From: Lachnospiraceae bacterium
GTDB lineage: Bacteria; Bacillota; Clostridia; Lachnospirales; Lachnospiraceae
Assembly: GCA_016290595.1 (NCBI GenBank)
Contig: JAEEUR010000019.1
Coordinates: 1-34,769, forward strand
Direction of reading: 5' to 3'
Length of the DNA stretch: 34,769 nucleotides
The notes below the pieces were generated by a model, which saw only the letters and a program-made list of their open reading frames with translations, was not told the DNA's origin and did no database searches. Each line of letters starts with the position of its first letter. Within the stretch, counting starts at the first letter, position 1. This document shows, piece after piece, positions 15,899 through 24,563 of this stretch. The position numbers and the translations under genes were made by a program.

Positions 15899-18334
15899 AT
15901 GAAGAAAATTCTGATAAAAACAGTTCGCCTGGGCTTCTGCCTGCTGCTTTGCGGAACCGCCGTGCTGCTTTCCGCCTGCGGCAAAAAAACCGACGCGGAG
16001 ACGGCGGCTCAGCCAACGGCTCCGGCGCCGTCCGTATCCGAAAAGCTTTCGGAGGAGATCAAGGCAAACTGGGCAGGCTGGGACGCGAAAAGCAAGCTGC
16101 AGCAGGCCCTGAGCAGCACGATGCCCGGCTCGGAATCGATGTACTTTTGGACCTGGGATAACGCGGTGGCGTATCTGGGTTATTCGCCGTGGAATCCGCT
16201 GGAGGAAGCCGGCTTTCTGGAAAAAATGAATACAGCCGGGACGCCGATCCTGCCGCTCGGCGGAGACACACTGGAGCACGCGGTCCTTCGCTTCCAGGGG
16301 GACCGGGACGGCTCGCTGACGCAGATCAGCCTCCAGGCCGGCTACAGCACGGCCGACGGCACCGTGCGGGTGATCCTGACGGCGGAGTTGATCCGGGGGA
16401 CGGCCTGCAGCGAGGAGGCCGGCAGGCAAATTCCTTTGAAAGGGAGCATAACGGGGAAGGAAACGCGGGATGAAAACGATAACTATCAGGCGGTGAATCT
16501 GTATTTCGACCGCGAAAACGTGTTTTATACCATCCGCCTGATCGCGGGAAAGAGTTCGACGGAAAACGCGGCGCTGGAGGAGACCTATGCGCTCATTCTG
16601 GCGCTGATCCGCATCAGGCTCGGAGGAATCAGTACGGAGGAGGGGCAGATGCAGACGGCGGATCCGAAAGAAAACGGCGTTCCGGAAAATTGGGACACGC
16701 TGGGCTTAAGCGAAAGCCCGGAGGCGGTGCTGGAGACGCTGATGAGCGAAAACGTGGTGATCCAGAAGGACAGCGGCCTTCTGTCCGGGCGCGGCCTGTG
16801 GGAGGCGTTTTACGAAAAAACGCAGAAAGGCGAGCCGGCTTCGGTGCTGCTGGTGCATTACTATACGGAAAACAACGTGCGGATGGCTTTCGAGTATTTT
16901 GAGACCGAATATCCGAAATATCCGCAGTGCTTCCTGGGCCGGCTGGATTTTGACGGGACGCTCTATCATTACGTCGTACGGAAAAGCGATAAAGCTGAGA
17001 TCGAAAGCGGCGACGACGTGACGTTCCGCTATCTGAAATGCTTTACCGGAGAAATGCCGGCGCAGGCCGTTTACGACAGCTTTCAGCGCTACGTGCTGGT
17101 CAACGACGAGTCGCTGACCTGGGACCGGCTGGAACGGAGCCTCTTCAGTTCGTATTCCGGGGACTCGGTCGGGTTCCGTATGGTGGTCTCGGAGTATTTT
17201 ACGGAATCCGGGGATTTTCCGGCCGCCTACGTGCCGGACGAAGAGGAGCTTTCCTGCTGGTATCCGCAGTACGGCGTAAGCACGCCCGGACGGCGGTATA
17301 TGCGGGCCGCCTTAAGCGGATCCGCCCGGGAGATCTTCCCGGAGACGGCACCTGAGACTCAGTCGCTGCTGGCGCTGGCGGAAGGAGATGAGATCCTCTG
17401 GCGGAGGGAGCTGCCCTACGATCTGGGAAACATGATCAGTATGGAAGGCGGCGTGCTGGCGAGCGGCTGCGTGATAGGGGAAGACTACAGTTCCGGAAGG
17501 GTCTATGTGGAGCGCTGGGACGGGGCAGGAAACCGTCTCTGGCAGTGGACGGCGGAGAATCCGGAGCAGTATGACTGGATCCTGCTCGCGGCTGAGGAAA
17601 CGAACGGCGTCGTTCGCTGCCTCTTCTTGGTGCATCAGTGGCGGAGCGGTATCGGTTTTGCGAAGGTCCTGGTGATCGGCGAAAAGGGAGAGCTCCGGGA
17701 GGAGCGGCAGGCGGAGATCGGCAGTCATACCGTCTATGCGGCGGCCTTTCACGGCGATGACGCTATCCTGGCGCTTTCCGCCTGGCAGGGAAAAGACGGC
17801 TATGCGCTGGTGCGGATGGACCGGGCGGGAAATCTTTCCGAAGCAGTGCGCCTGCCCCGGGCGGAAGAAGAGTGGATGACCATAGAAAGCCTCACCGTCC
17901 GGAACGGAACGCTGTACGTTTCGCTGACGTACCGGCTGGAAACATATCCTGACGCCGGCGTGCGGGAGATCATGACGGAGACGTTGGATATCCCGTACGG
18001 AGAGATCCGGCCGTCAGAGGAACTGACCCGGCTGGTCCGGAAGCGCTACCGGGCCGAACTGCGGGCGGCCGTGCTCCCGGAAAGTGGGCTGCCGTCGGCG
18101 GAGCAGTTCCGTGTTGTGTACGGGCGGAAGGGCGTTCTGGGAGACCGCCTGTCCGTGGATGAGACCGGGACGCTCTGCTGGGATATCCGGGAACCGGAGG
18201 GTCTGTATGCGGCGCCCTGGGCGGATTCGTTTTCGATCGGTGGGACCTGCCGGATCTACCGGCTGGGCTTTGCGGGAGACGTTCCGGAATGGATCATGCC
18301 GACGGATCGGAAGACGTTCTTCCGGGAACTGTAA
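15899..18334 (+). CDS. Large lipoprotein of the BlaI/M56 operon, DUF4362-like and beta-propeller-like regions
   Basis: An 811-residue predicted lipoprotein with an N-terminal signal and lipobox LLSAC (Cys27), followed by a Thr/Ala/Pro-rich linker. Three regions can be told apart. Residues about 45-250 are of unknown fold, with a Trp/Tyr-rich start. Residues about 265-400 show the alternation GLWEAFYEKTQKG, VLLVHYYTENN, LDFDGTLYHYVV, which resembles DUF4362, a small domain often found near such repressor/protease pairs. Residues about 490-780 contain repeated beta-rich blades (EGDEILWRRELPY, WDGAGNRLWQW, RMDRAGNLSEAVRL) suggestive of a PQQ/WD-type propeller. The domain names are tentative. It begins 26 bp after the M56 gene with GGAGGAG upstream and ends at a strong terminator. 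It may be the extracytoplasmic sensor or effector of the system. Confidence 0.75.
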   Translation: MKKILIKTVRLGFCLLLCGTAVLLSACGKKTDAETAAQPTAPAPSVSEKLSEEIKANWAGWDAKSKLQQALSSTMPGSESMYFWTWDNAVAYLGYSPWNPLEEAGFLEKMNTAGTPILPLGGDTLEHAVLRFQGDRDGSLTQISLQAGYSTADGTVRVILTAELIRGTACSEEAGRQIPLKGSITGKETRDENDNYQAVNLYFDRENVFYTIRLIAGKSSTENAALEETYALILALIRIRLGGISTEEGQMQTADPKENGVPENWDTLGLSESPEAVLETLMSENVVIQKDSGLLSGRGLWEAFYEKTQKGEPASVLLVHYYTENNVRMAFEYFETEYPKYPQCFLGRLDFDGTLYHYVVRKSDKAEIESGDDVTFRYLKCFTGEMPAQAVYDSFQRYVLVNDESLTWDRLERSLFSSYSGDSVGFRMVVSEYFTESGDFPAAYVPDEEELSCWYPQYGVSTPGRRYMRAALSGSAREIFPETAPETQSLLALAEGDEILWRRELPYDLGNMISMEGGVLASGCVIGEDYSSGRVYVERWDGAGNRLWQWTAENPEQYDWILLAAEETNGVVRCLFLVHQWRSGIGFAKVLVIGEKGELREERQAEIGSHTVYAAAFHGDDAILALSAWQGKDGYALVRMDRAGNLSEAVRLPRAEEEWMTIESLTVRNGTLYVSLTYRLETYPDAGVREIMTETLDIPYGEIRPSEELTRLVRKRYRAELRAAVLPESGLPSAEQFRVVYGRKGVLGDRLSVDETGTLCWDIREPEGLYAAPWADSFSIGGTCRIYRLGFAGDVPEWIMPTDRKTFFREL

Positions 18335-18336
18335 AA

Positions 18337-18369
18337 AAATCCCCTCCCCGGAATCAGGGGAGGGGATTT
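18337..18369. terminator. Bidirectional terminator
   Basis: AAATCCCCTCCCC (18337-18349) pairs perfectly with GGGGAGGGGATTT (18357-18369) around a 7-nt loop, with seven A before and T after. It serves the lipoprotein gene and the convergent racemase gene. Confidence 0.85.
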
Positions 18370-18374
18370 CTCCT

Positions 18375-19076
18375 TTATTCCTTAACTTCTCCGCCGGCTT
18401 CCCGGACCGCGGCATGCGCGAGGATCAGCGTCGGATCCAGGCAGGCGAAGGGGGTGCTTTCATTAAAGGCCAGCGGCAGCTCCGTGCAGGCCAGAAGGAA
18501 GACCTCGGCGCCTTCGCCTTTCAGCCGCTCCATCTCGGGGTACAGCTTCTCCGGGTGCGCCGGCTTTCCGGCCTTCACTTCATCGTAGATCAGGTGCATG
18601 AGCGCCCGGATGCCTTCTTCGGAAGGCTTGAGGAGCCGGATGCCCAGGGCGTCGAAATACGGATCGTAGATGCAGGACCGGATGCAGCCCTCGGTCGCGA
18701 GCAGGGCGGCGCAGCGGATCCCCTTTTCCAGGCAGGTCTTCGCCGTCAGCTCCGCCATGTTCAGGACCGGCAGGTCCGTGCGCCGGCAGAGGCCGCCGTA
18801 ATAATGATGCGCGGAATTGCAGGGCATGATCAGCAGATCCGCCCCCTGCGCCTCGAGTCTTGCCGCGGATTCCGCCATGGGCTCCAGCGGCGCGTCGCTC
18901 CCGATCAGGATGTGCGCGGTCCGGTCGGGGATATCCGTGTTGTTGTCGATCAGGACGTGGATGTGCTCCTGATCGGTGTCCGCCTTCGTGCTGTTGATGA
19001 TCTTGATGAACAGATCGGCCGTGGCCATAGGGCCCATGCCGCCGATGATACCGATGACTTTTCTTCCGTGGATCAT
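18375..19076 (-). CDS. Aspartate/glutamate racemase family protein
   Basis: A 233-residue cofactor-independent racemase of the Asp/Glu racemase superfamily. The two catalytic cysteines are present: Cys86 in MPCNSAHH and Cys197 in LACTELPL. The N-terminal GIIGGMGPMATADLF and the DNNTDIPDRTAHIL loop are typical of aspartate racemase and RacX/YgeA-type broad-specificity racemases, rather than MurI. It would make D-amino acids for the cell wall or for signalling. The ATG at 19076 has GGAG upstream. The ABC permease gene ends 50 bp upstream on the same strand, so the racemase may be the last gene of that transcript. Confidence 0.9.
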   Translation of the reverse strand: MIHGRKVIGIIGGMGPMATADLFIKIINSTKADTDQEHIHVLIDNNTDIPDRTAHILIGSDAPLEPMAESAARLEAQGADLLIMPCNSAHHYYGGLCRRTDLPVLNMAELTAKTCLEKGIRCAALLATEGCIRSCIYDPYFDALGIRLLKPSEEGIRALMHLIYDEVKAGKPAHPEKLYPEMERLKGEGAEVFLLACTELPLAFNESTPFACLDPTLILAHAAVREAGGEVKE

Positions 19077-19126
19077 TGTTTTTCTCCGTCTCTGTTTATG
19101 CCTTCCCTTCGCCGGGGAGGGTATTT

Positions 19127-22100
19127 TTATTCGGCTGCCTTCAGTGCTGAGGCCATATCGATCTTCGAGAGCTTATGCATCATGATCAGATAGACCAGCA
19201 CGGAGAAGAGCAGCGTAAAGCCGATGGCCCAGAGGAAGCTGGGGAATTTGACCCGTGCTTCGAAATGGACCAGATCGACCTGGATAGCGCTCATAACGTA
19301 GGTGTTCAGCAGGATGCCGAGCGGCACGCCGAGCAGTGCGCCCAGCCCGGTCAGGAGGATGTTCTCCCGCAGGATATAGATGGCGGATTCGCCGGCGTAG
19401 AAGCCCAGGACCTTCACGGTGGCGATCTCCCGCATGCGTTCGGTGATATTGATGTTGATCAGGTTGTAAATGACGATAAAGGCCAGCGCCGCCGCGCAGA
19501 TGATGGTCAGCAGCACGATATAGATCAGGTTGTCCATGATGCTGCCGATACGGTTCCTTAAGAGGCTGCCGGCGGTCACGTTGGTGACGCCCTCCGCGCT
19601 TAGGAGACGGGCCGTGGCGTCGCCGGCACCCTCGCGCTTTAAGACCAGCGCGTCCTTCTTGGCGGGCGCGGCGCCGGTGAGCATCTCAAAAGTCTCGTCG
19701 GAGATGATCAGATAGTTGTAAATGTAGTTGTCGAAAACGCCGCTGACCGTCAGCTCGTATTCGGTATCGTCCAGCTTGAACACGATGGCGTCGCCCTCTT
19801 TTACGCCGAGCGCGCCGGCCAGGCCGTTGTTGACGGCTGTCTGCCCGCGGCCCGGGAAGGGAATCTCCGTCTGGCCCTGGTGAAGGTGGAGATAACGGGC
19901 AAATTCCTGGCCGCTTTCCGCGGACAGCAGATAGGCGGACTTTTCTTTTTTCTCGGAACGGGCCGTCACGGACTGGCTGTATACGAACGTGGCGTCGCCC
20001 GAGAAGCGGCGGGCCGTCTGCAGGAAGGCCTCCCGGAGTTCTTCGTCCGGCGCCTCCTGGAAGGTGACGTCATACTCGTAGAGGGTGATCTCGCCGTACT
20101 GGTAGCCGACCACGTCCTGGATGGAATCGCGGATGCCGTAGCCGGTGATCATGAGGGCGGTGCAGCCGGCAACGCCGAGCAGCATCATCAGGACACGGCT
20201 GCGATATCGGAAAATATTTCTCATCGTAACCTTCCACATGAAACTTAAGCGGTTCCATATGAAGGGAATTTTCTCCAGAAGCACCCGCTTCCCGAGTTTC
20301 GGCGCCTTCGGACGGAGGATGGCGGCAGGCATGGCTTTTAACTGGCCGTGCAGGGAGAACCAGGTGACCAGCAGCATGGCGGCCAGATACAGGGCCGTGA
20401 CGATCCCGTACAGCGGCCAGTCCAGGAAGAACAGAAGGCGCGGCGTAAAGCTGTAGATGATGCGGTACGCCTGCCAGATGATCTGCGGGAAGACGAAGCT
20501 GAAGAGCGGCACGCCGATGCCGCAGCCGAGGAAGGTAGCGGAGCCGGCGTAGAAGAGGAATTTGTTCATGACTTTCCGCCGGGAATAGCCGAGCGCTAAA
20601 AGAACGCCCAGCTGGCCGCGCTGCTCGTCGACCATGCGGGCCATGGTCGTGACGCAGATCAGGGCGGCTACGGCGAAGAAGAAGACGGGGAAGACCTTGG
20701 CGACGCTGCTGACGATCTGCGCGTCGCTGTCCAGGCAGGCGTAGCCGATATTCGACCAGCGGCCCAGCACGTAGGCGGCAGGCTCTTCCAGCTCGCTTAA
20801 TCTGGCCCAGCCGTCGTCCAGTTCTTTCCGGGCGTCGGCCAGCTCGGCCTCCGCTTTGGCGAATTCCTCATCGGCTTCGGCTTTGGCGGTCTCCAGATCC
20901 AGGACGCCCTGCTCATATTCCGCGCGGCCCTCCTCCAGCTGCACGGCGGCCTCGGCCAGCCTGGCCTCGGCGTCGGCAAATTCTTCCTGCACTTTGGCTT
21001 TCTCGTCGCGCAGCGTCTGTTCTCCGGCGAAGTATTCGTTCCAGCCGTCGTCCAGTTGTTTGCGGGATTCGGCCAGCTGAGCCCGCGCCTCGTTCAGCTG
21101 CACGCGGGCGGCGGCGAGCTGCTTGCGCGCGCTTTCCAGCTGGCTCCGGATCTGGGGCCCCTGGTCGGAGAGCTGCTGCAGGATGCCGGCGGCTCCGTCG
21201 TACAGGGCTTTGGTGCTCGCGAGCAGGCTGCGCAGGGAATCGGCCAGCTCGCCGTTTTCGAGGGTGTCCTTCGCCAGCTGCAGCGCTTCGATGCTGCTGC
21301 GGAAGTTTTTCACGGCCTGCGTTTCGCCGAAATAGGCGCCCAGCCGGTCCGCCAGGACCTGAGAGGAAGCGATCAGAGCGGTCAGAGAGCGGTTCAGATT
21401 CTCGCGGCTTTCTTCCCACAGGGTCTTGACGGCCTGCAGTCTTTCTTCCGGCGTCATCAGCGAATCCAGCGTGATCTCGGAATAATTTGTGAGCAGCTCC
21501 GTGATGCGGCCCCGGACGTCTTCGGCGTCGTTGCGGAACGCCACGTACTGGTCCAGCAGGTTCAGAACGCCGGAATACTGCTGGACGGAATTTTCATACT
21601 GGGCCAGGCCGGCCGAATAGGAGGCCTCGCCGGCTTCGTATTCGGCCAGGCCTTCGCCGTAGGCTTTTTCTCCGTCGGACAGCTGCTGCAGGGCGTCGTC
21701 CAGCTTCTGCTGCGCGTCGGCGAACTGCGCCTCCGCTTCTTCCTTGCCCGCGGCCAGCGCTTCGGCGCCTTCGTCATATTCTCTCTGCCCGTCTTCCAGC
21801 TGTCCGGCGGCGTCGGCCAGCTCCTGTTCGCCGTCGGCGATCTGCTGCAGGGCGTCGGCTTTTTTCTCTTCGTACTCGGCCAGGCCGTCGGCGTATTCGG
21901 CCTCGGCATCCGCTAAAACCTGGCGGTTCTCCTCATAAACGGCCCGGAAGCGATCGTCGGCGATGCCCTCGGCCAGCGGCTTTAAAAGCGGCTCCATGGC
22001 GTCCGCGCCCGCATCGTATTCATCGGTATAGATGCTGCCGAAGAAGCCGCCGCTCACGTACACGGAGGTGAGATAATCGGTGGCGAAGCCTTCCGGCAGA

Positions 22101-22699
22101 AGATAGGCGAAAGCGGCGACGGCGCCGGTCCCGAGCGCGGAGCTGCCCCGTTCGAAATTCAGATAGAGAGGAGAGGTGCAGAAGCCGGTCACGATATAGC
22201 TGCCGTGCGTAAAGAGAGAGCGGGTATCTTCGCTGTTGAGCTCCGAAATGAGGACTTCGTCCCCCAGCGCGAAGGAGCGGCTCGCGGACGCATCCAGAAG
22301 GATCTCGTCGTCCCTCTCGGGCAGACGGCCTTCGGTCACCGTTACCAGATTCACTTTTTTCGGCAGGGAATAAAAGCGGATGACCTGGTCGTCCTCCAGG
22401 AAGGAGACGAGGGCGTCGTGCTGCTTCGAGCCTTCCGCCGCCACGATCCACGCCTGCCCTTCGAGCTTTTCGGCGGCGTCTTCCTCCAGGCCGAGGGTGG
22501 AGACCAGCTGGAAATCGAAGAAGACGGCCTTCTTCAGATAGTCGTCCGCCGTCAGGATGATCGCGTCCCGCGTGCCCCGCAAGCCCGCAAAAAAGCCGGC
22601 CCCCAGCATAATGATTCCCAGGATGGCCAGATATCTTCCCGGCGACCGAAAGATCGTCCGGAGCGTATTCTTGCGGAGCGCGGACTTGCTTTTTACCAT
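19127..22699 (-). CDS. FtsX-type ABC transporter permease with long coiled-coil regions
   Basis: A 1190-residue permease. One membrane helix lies near residues 25-45. A large extracytoplasmic part (50-645) follows. It holds two Ala/Glu-rich coiled coils, about 265-375 with repeats such as GLAEYEEG and QLEDGQREYDEG, and about 505-640 with repeats such as ARAQLAESRKQLDDGW. The first FtsX/MacB domain starts near 655 (VAKVFPVFFFAVAALICVTT, then MVDEQRGQLGVLLALGYSRR). A middle extracytoplasmic insert and a second FtsX domain (VLLTIICAAALAFIVIYNL onward, with ERMREIATVKVLGF) end the protein. Large coiled-coil permeases of this design occur in many Firmicutes and are thought to handle peptides, lipids or cell-envelope signals. 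The start overlaps the ATPase gene by 7 bp. The cargo is unknown. Confidence 0.9.
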   Translation of the reverse strand: MVKSKSALRKNTLRTIFRSPGRYLAILGIIMLGAGFFAGLRGTRDAIILTADDYLKKAVFFDFQLVSTLGLEEDAAEKLEGQAWIVAAEGSKQHDALVSFLEDDQVIRFYSLPKKVNLVTVTEGRLPERDDEILLDASASRSFALGDEVLISELNSEDTRSLFTHGSYIVTGFCTSPLYLNFERGSSALGTGAVAAFAYLLPEGFATDYLTSVYVSGGFFGSIYTDEYDAGADAMEPLLKPLAEGIADDRFRAVYEENRQVLADAEAEYADGLAEYEEKKADALQQIADGEQELADAAGQLEDGQREYDEGAEALAAGKEEAEAQFADAQQKLDDALQQLSDGEKAYGEGLAEYEAGEASYSAGLAQYENSVQQYSGVLNLLDQYVAFRNDAEDVRGRITELLTNYSEITLDSLMTPEERLQAVKTLWEESRENLNRSLTALIASSQVLADRLGAYFGETQAVKNFRSSIEALQLAKDTLENGELADSLRSLLASTKALYDGAAGILQQLSDQGPQIRSQLESARKQLAAARVQLNEARAQLAESRKQLDDGWNEYFAGEQTLRDEKAKVQEEFADAEARLAEAAVQLEEGRAEYEQGVLDLETAKAEADEEFAKAEAELADARKELDDGWARLSELEEPAAYVLGRWSNIGYACLDSDAQIVSSVAKVFPVFFFAVAALICVTTMARMVDEQRGQLGVLLALGYSRRKVMNKFLFYAGSATFLGCGIGVPLFSFVFPQIIWQAYRIIYSFTPRLLFFLDWPLYGIVTALYLAAMLLVTWFSLHGQLKAMPAAILRPKAPKLGKRVLLEKIPFIWNRLSFMWKVTMRNIFRYRSRVLMMLLGVAGCTALMITGYGIRDSIQDVVGYQYGEITLYEYDVTFQEAPDEELREAFLQTARRFSGDATFVYSQSVTARSEKKEKSAYLLSAESGQEFARYLHLHQGQTEIPFPGRGQTAVNNGLAGALGVKEGDAIVFKLDDTEYELTVSGVFDNYIYNYLIISDETFEMLTGAAPAKKDALVLKREGAGDATARLLSAEGVTNVTAGSLLRNRIGSIMDNLIYIVLLTIICAAALAFIVIYNLININITERMREIATVKVLGFYAGESAIYILRENILLTGLGALLGVPLGILLNTYVMSAIQVDLVHFEARVKFPSFLWAIGFTLLFSVLVYLIMMHKLSKIDMASALKAAE

Positions 22700-23397
22700 T
22701 CGATCTCCTCGATGGGCATGGGGTTCTCATTCAGCTCCACGGCGCTGACGGTCCCGTTCTTGACCCGCACGACGCGGTCCGCCATAGCGGTCAGGGCGCT
22801 GTTGTGGGTAATGATGATCACGGTCATACCGGTCTCGCGGCCGGTATCGGCCAGAAGCTTCAGGATGGCCTTGCCGGTCTCGTAGTCGAGGGCGCCGGTG
22901 GGCTCGTCGCAGAGCAGAAGCTTCGGATTTTTCGCCAGGGCGCGGGCGATCGCCACGCGCTGCTGCTCGCCGCCGGAGAGCTGGGAGGGGAAATTGGACA
23001 GACGGTGTCCCAGCCCCACCTTTTCCAGCGTGCTCTTTGCGTCAAGCGGCTTTTCGCAGACCTGGGCCGCCAGCTCCACGTTTTCCAGCGCGGTCAGGTT
23101 TTCGATCAGGTTGTAGAACTGGAAAACGAAGCCGATGTCCCGGCGGCGGTAGGTGATGAGCGCGCGCGGAGACAGGGCGGAGATGTTCTCCCCGTCCAGA
23201 AGGACCCGTCCGCCGGTCAGGGTGTCCATGCCGCCCAGAATGTTGAGCAGCGTGGTCTTGCCGGCGCCGGAAGGCCCCACGATGACGCAGAGCTCGCCTT
23301 TTTCCACGGTAAAACTGACGTCGTGCAGCGCAGGGATCTCCACCTCTCCGGATTTATAGATCTTGCTGACGTTCTCAAAACTGATAAAAGAAAACAT
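22693..23397 (-). CDS. ABC transporter ATP-binding protein, MacB/LolD type
   Basis: A 234-residue ATPase. Walker A is GPSGAGKT (41-48), the Q-loop is at Gln93, the signature is [15 protein letters not shown] starting at residue 140, Walker B ends in CDEP (Asp164, Glu165), and the switch histidine is His198 in IIITHNS. The [21 protein letters not shown] segment is typical of the LolD/MacB/SalX subfamily that pairs with FtsX-type permeases. AGGTGG precedes the ATG. The gene overlaps the permease gene by 7 bp, so one operon makes both halves of the transporter. Confidence 0.95.
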   Translation of the reverse strand: MFSFISFENVSKIYKSGEVEIPALHDVSFTVEKGELCVIVGPSGAGKTTLLNILGGMDTLTGGRVLLDGENISALSPRALITYRRRDIGFVFQFYNLIENLTALENVELAAQVCEKPLDAKSTLEKVGLGHRLSNFPSQLSGGEQQRVAIARALAKNPKLLLCDEPTGALDYETGKAILKLLADTGRETGMTVIIITHNSALTAMADRVVRVKNGTVSAVELNENPMPIEEIEW

Positions 23398-23429
23398 ATT
23401 CCACCTGATCCCGGGATTTGTAATAAATC

Positions 23430-23458
23430 ATTTTAGCAGTTTCGCCTGCCGAAGTAAA
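23430..23458 (-). promoter_or_regulatory. Sigma-A promoter of the ABC transporter operon
   Basis: On the minus strand TTTACT (23458-23453), a 17-bp spacer and TAAAAT (23435-23430), about 33 bp before the ATPase start codon. Confidence 0.75.
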
Positions 23459-23538
23459 GTAAAATCCGTCGGATCATTTATAAACGAAAAATGAAAAGGA
23501 GGACGGCCGATTTCCGGCTTCTTTTTTTCCGCGTACTG

Positions 23539-23547
23539 TGATATAAT
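23539..23547 (+). promoter_or_regulatory. Extended -10 promoter of the small lipoprotein gene
   Basis: TGATATAAT is a perfect -10 hexamer with the TGn extension. The -35 position holds only TTCTTT, as expected for an extended -10 promoter. It may drive the whole operon to rpsA. Confidence 0.7.
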
Positions 23548-23585
23548 ACCATCGACTCTTCATAAACAGAGGAGGAAGGAAGAAC

Positions 23586-24014
23586 ATGAGCAAGATGAAA
23601 AAATTGCCGGCGCTTCTTCTGGCCATGGTACTGATGCTCTGCGCCTGCGGCTCGGAACAGCTGCCGGAAGGAGTTGACGTGGACTTAAGCCGCATGAGCG
23701 GCACCGTGGTGTACGGTAAGGTTTACGATATGGTCAACAATGGAAAGAACTATCAGGACAAGATCGTCCGCATGCAGGGCGCGATGTCCACGATCGACGT
23801 GAAGGAAAAAGGTAAGGTCGTGGATACGCTGTATTCCTGCGTGATCTTTGACGCGGCCGGCTGCTGCTCCCAGGGCATCGAATTCGTCCTGGCCGACCAG
23901 AACGCGGCCTATCCCGCGATCGGAACGGAGATCACCGTGGAGGGCCGCTGGGACTGGTACCAGCTCTACGGCCTTGACCGCTACCGCCTGCTGGACGCCA
24001 AAGTGATCAAGTAG
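23586..24014 (+). CDS. Small lipoprotein of unknown function
   Basis: A 142-residue predicted lipoprotein with signal MSKMKKLPALLLAMVLM and lipobox LCAC (Cys21). The mature part is beta-rich: YQDKIVRMQGAMS, YSCVIFDAAGCCSQGIEFVL and GTEITVEGRWDWYQ read like the strands of an OB-like fold of the kind seen in DUF1980/YcgQ C-terminal domains and other 'pseudo-OB' lipoproteins. It has a Cys pair (AGCCSQG), which could bind metal or form a disulfide. No function can be named. AGGAGG stands upstream of the ATG, and the next gene starts 28 bp downstream. Confidence 0.8.
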   Translation: MSKMKKLPALLLAMVLMLCACGSEQLPEGVDVDLSRMSGTVVYGKVYDMVNNGKNYQDKIVRMQGAMSTIDVKEKGKVVDTLYSCVIFDAAGCCSQGIEFVLADQNAAYPAIGTEITVEGRWDWYQLYGLDRYRLLDAKVIK

Positions 24015-24042
24015 AAACTTTCTGAAGGAACACCGAAACCGT

Positions 24043-24549
24043 ATGACCGAATCCACTCTGCAATGGTTTATGAATCTGCTGAGCGGCATGCCCAATCAGC
24101 TGATCGTTTTTATCGTATCCATGGTCCCTATCGTTGAGCTGCGCGGCGGCCTGATCGCGGCGGCTCTGTTAAAGATGCCTCTCTGGGAAGGCGTCTTTTT
24201 CTGTCTGCTGGGCAACATGGTCCCCGTCCCCTTCATTCTGTGGTTTATCACCCCCATCTTCACCTGGCTGAAAAAGACGAAGCTCTTCCGGCCGCTCGTG
24301 GAGAAGCTGGAAGCGAAATCCATGGGCAAGAGTGAAAAGATCCAGAAGTACCAGTTCTGGGGCCTCGTGCTTTTCGTAGGCATCCCGCTGCCCGGGACCG
24401 GCGCCTGGACGGGCAGCCTCATCGCCTCGCTGCTGGATATCAAGCCGAAAAAGGCCCTGCCGGCCGTCTACATCGGCCTGCTTCTGGCAACGACCATCAT
24501 GTGCATCATCACCTACGGGATCCCCGCCCTGGTGAGATCGTTTTCGTAA
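24043..24549 (+). CDS. Small multidrug-export family membrane protein (COG2426)
   Basis: A 168-residue membrane protein that matches the small multidrug export family (Sm_multidrug_ex, COG2426). Visible marks are IVSMVPIVELRGGLIAAAL near residue 25, a helix around GNMVPVPFILWFITPIF, and VGIPLPGTGAWTGSLIASLL, a re-entrant motif that resembles the DedA/VTT superfamily. Four to five hydrophobic segments are seen. Despite the family name, its transport role is poorly established. It starts an operon-like run: the AAA ATPase gene begins 14 bp after its stop. Confidence 0.85.
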   Translation: MTESTLQWFMNLLSGMPNQLIVFIVSMVPIVELRGGLIAAALLKMPLWEGVFFCLLGNMVPVPFILWFITPIFTWLKKTKLFRPLVEKLEAKSMGKSEKIQKYQFWGLVLFVGIPLPGTGAWTGSLIASLLDIKPKKALPAVYIGLLLATTIMCIITYGIPALVRSFS

Positions 24550-24563
24550 GGGAGGGCTGAAGA

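Noticed and set aside
19101..19128. Hairpin CCTTCCC/GGGAGGG with a TATTTTTA tract between racemase and ABC permease genes
   Set aside because: The T-run is on the plus strand, where no gene ends; on the minus strand, where the genes lie, no U-tract follows the stem, so it is not called a terminator.
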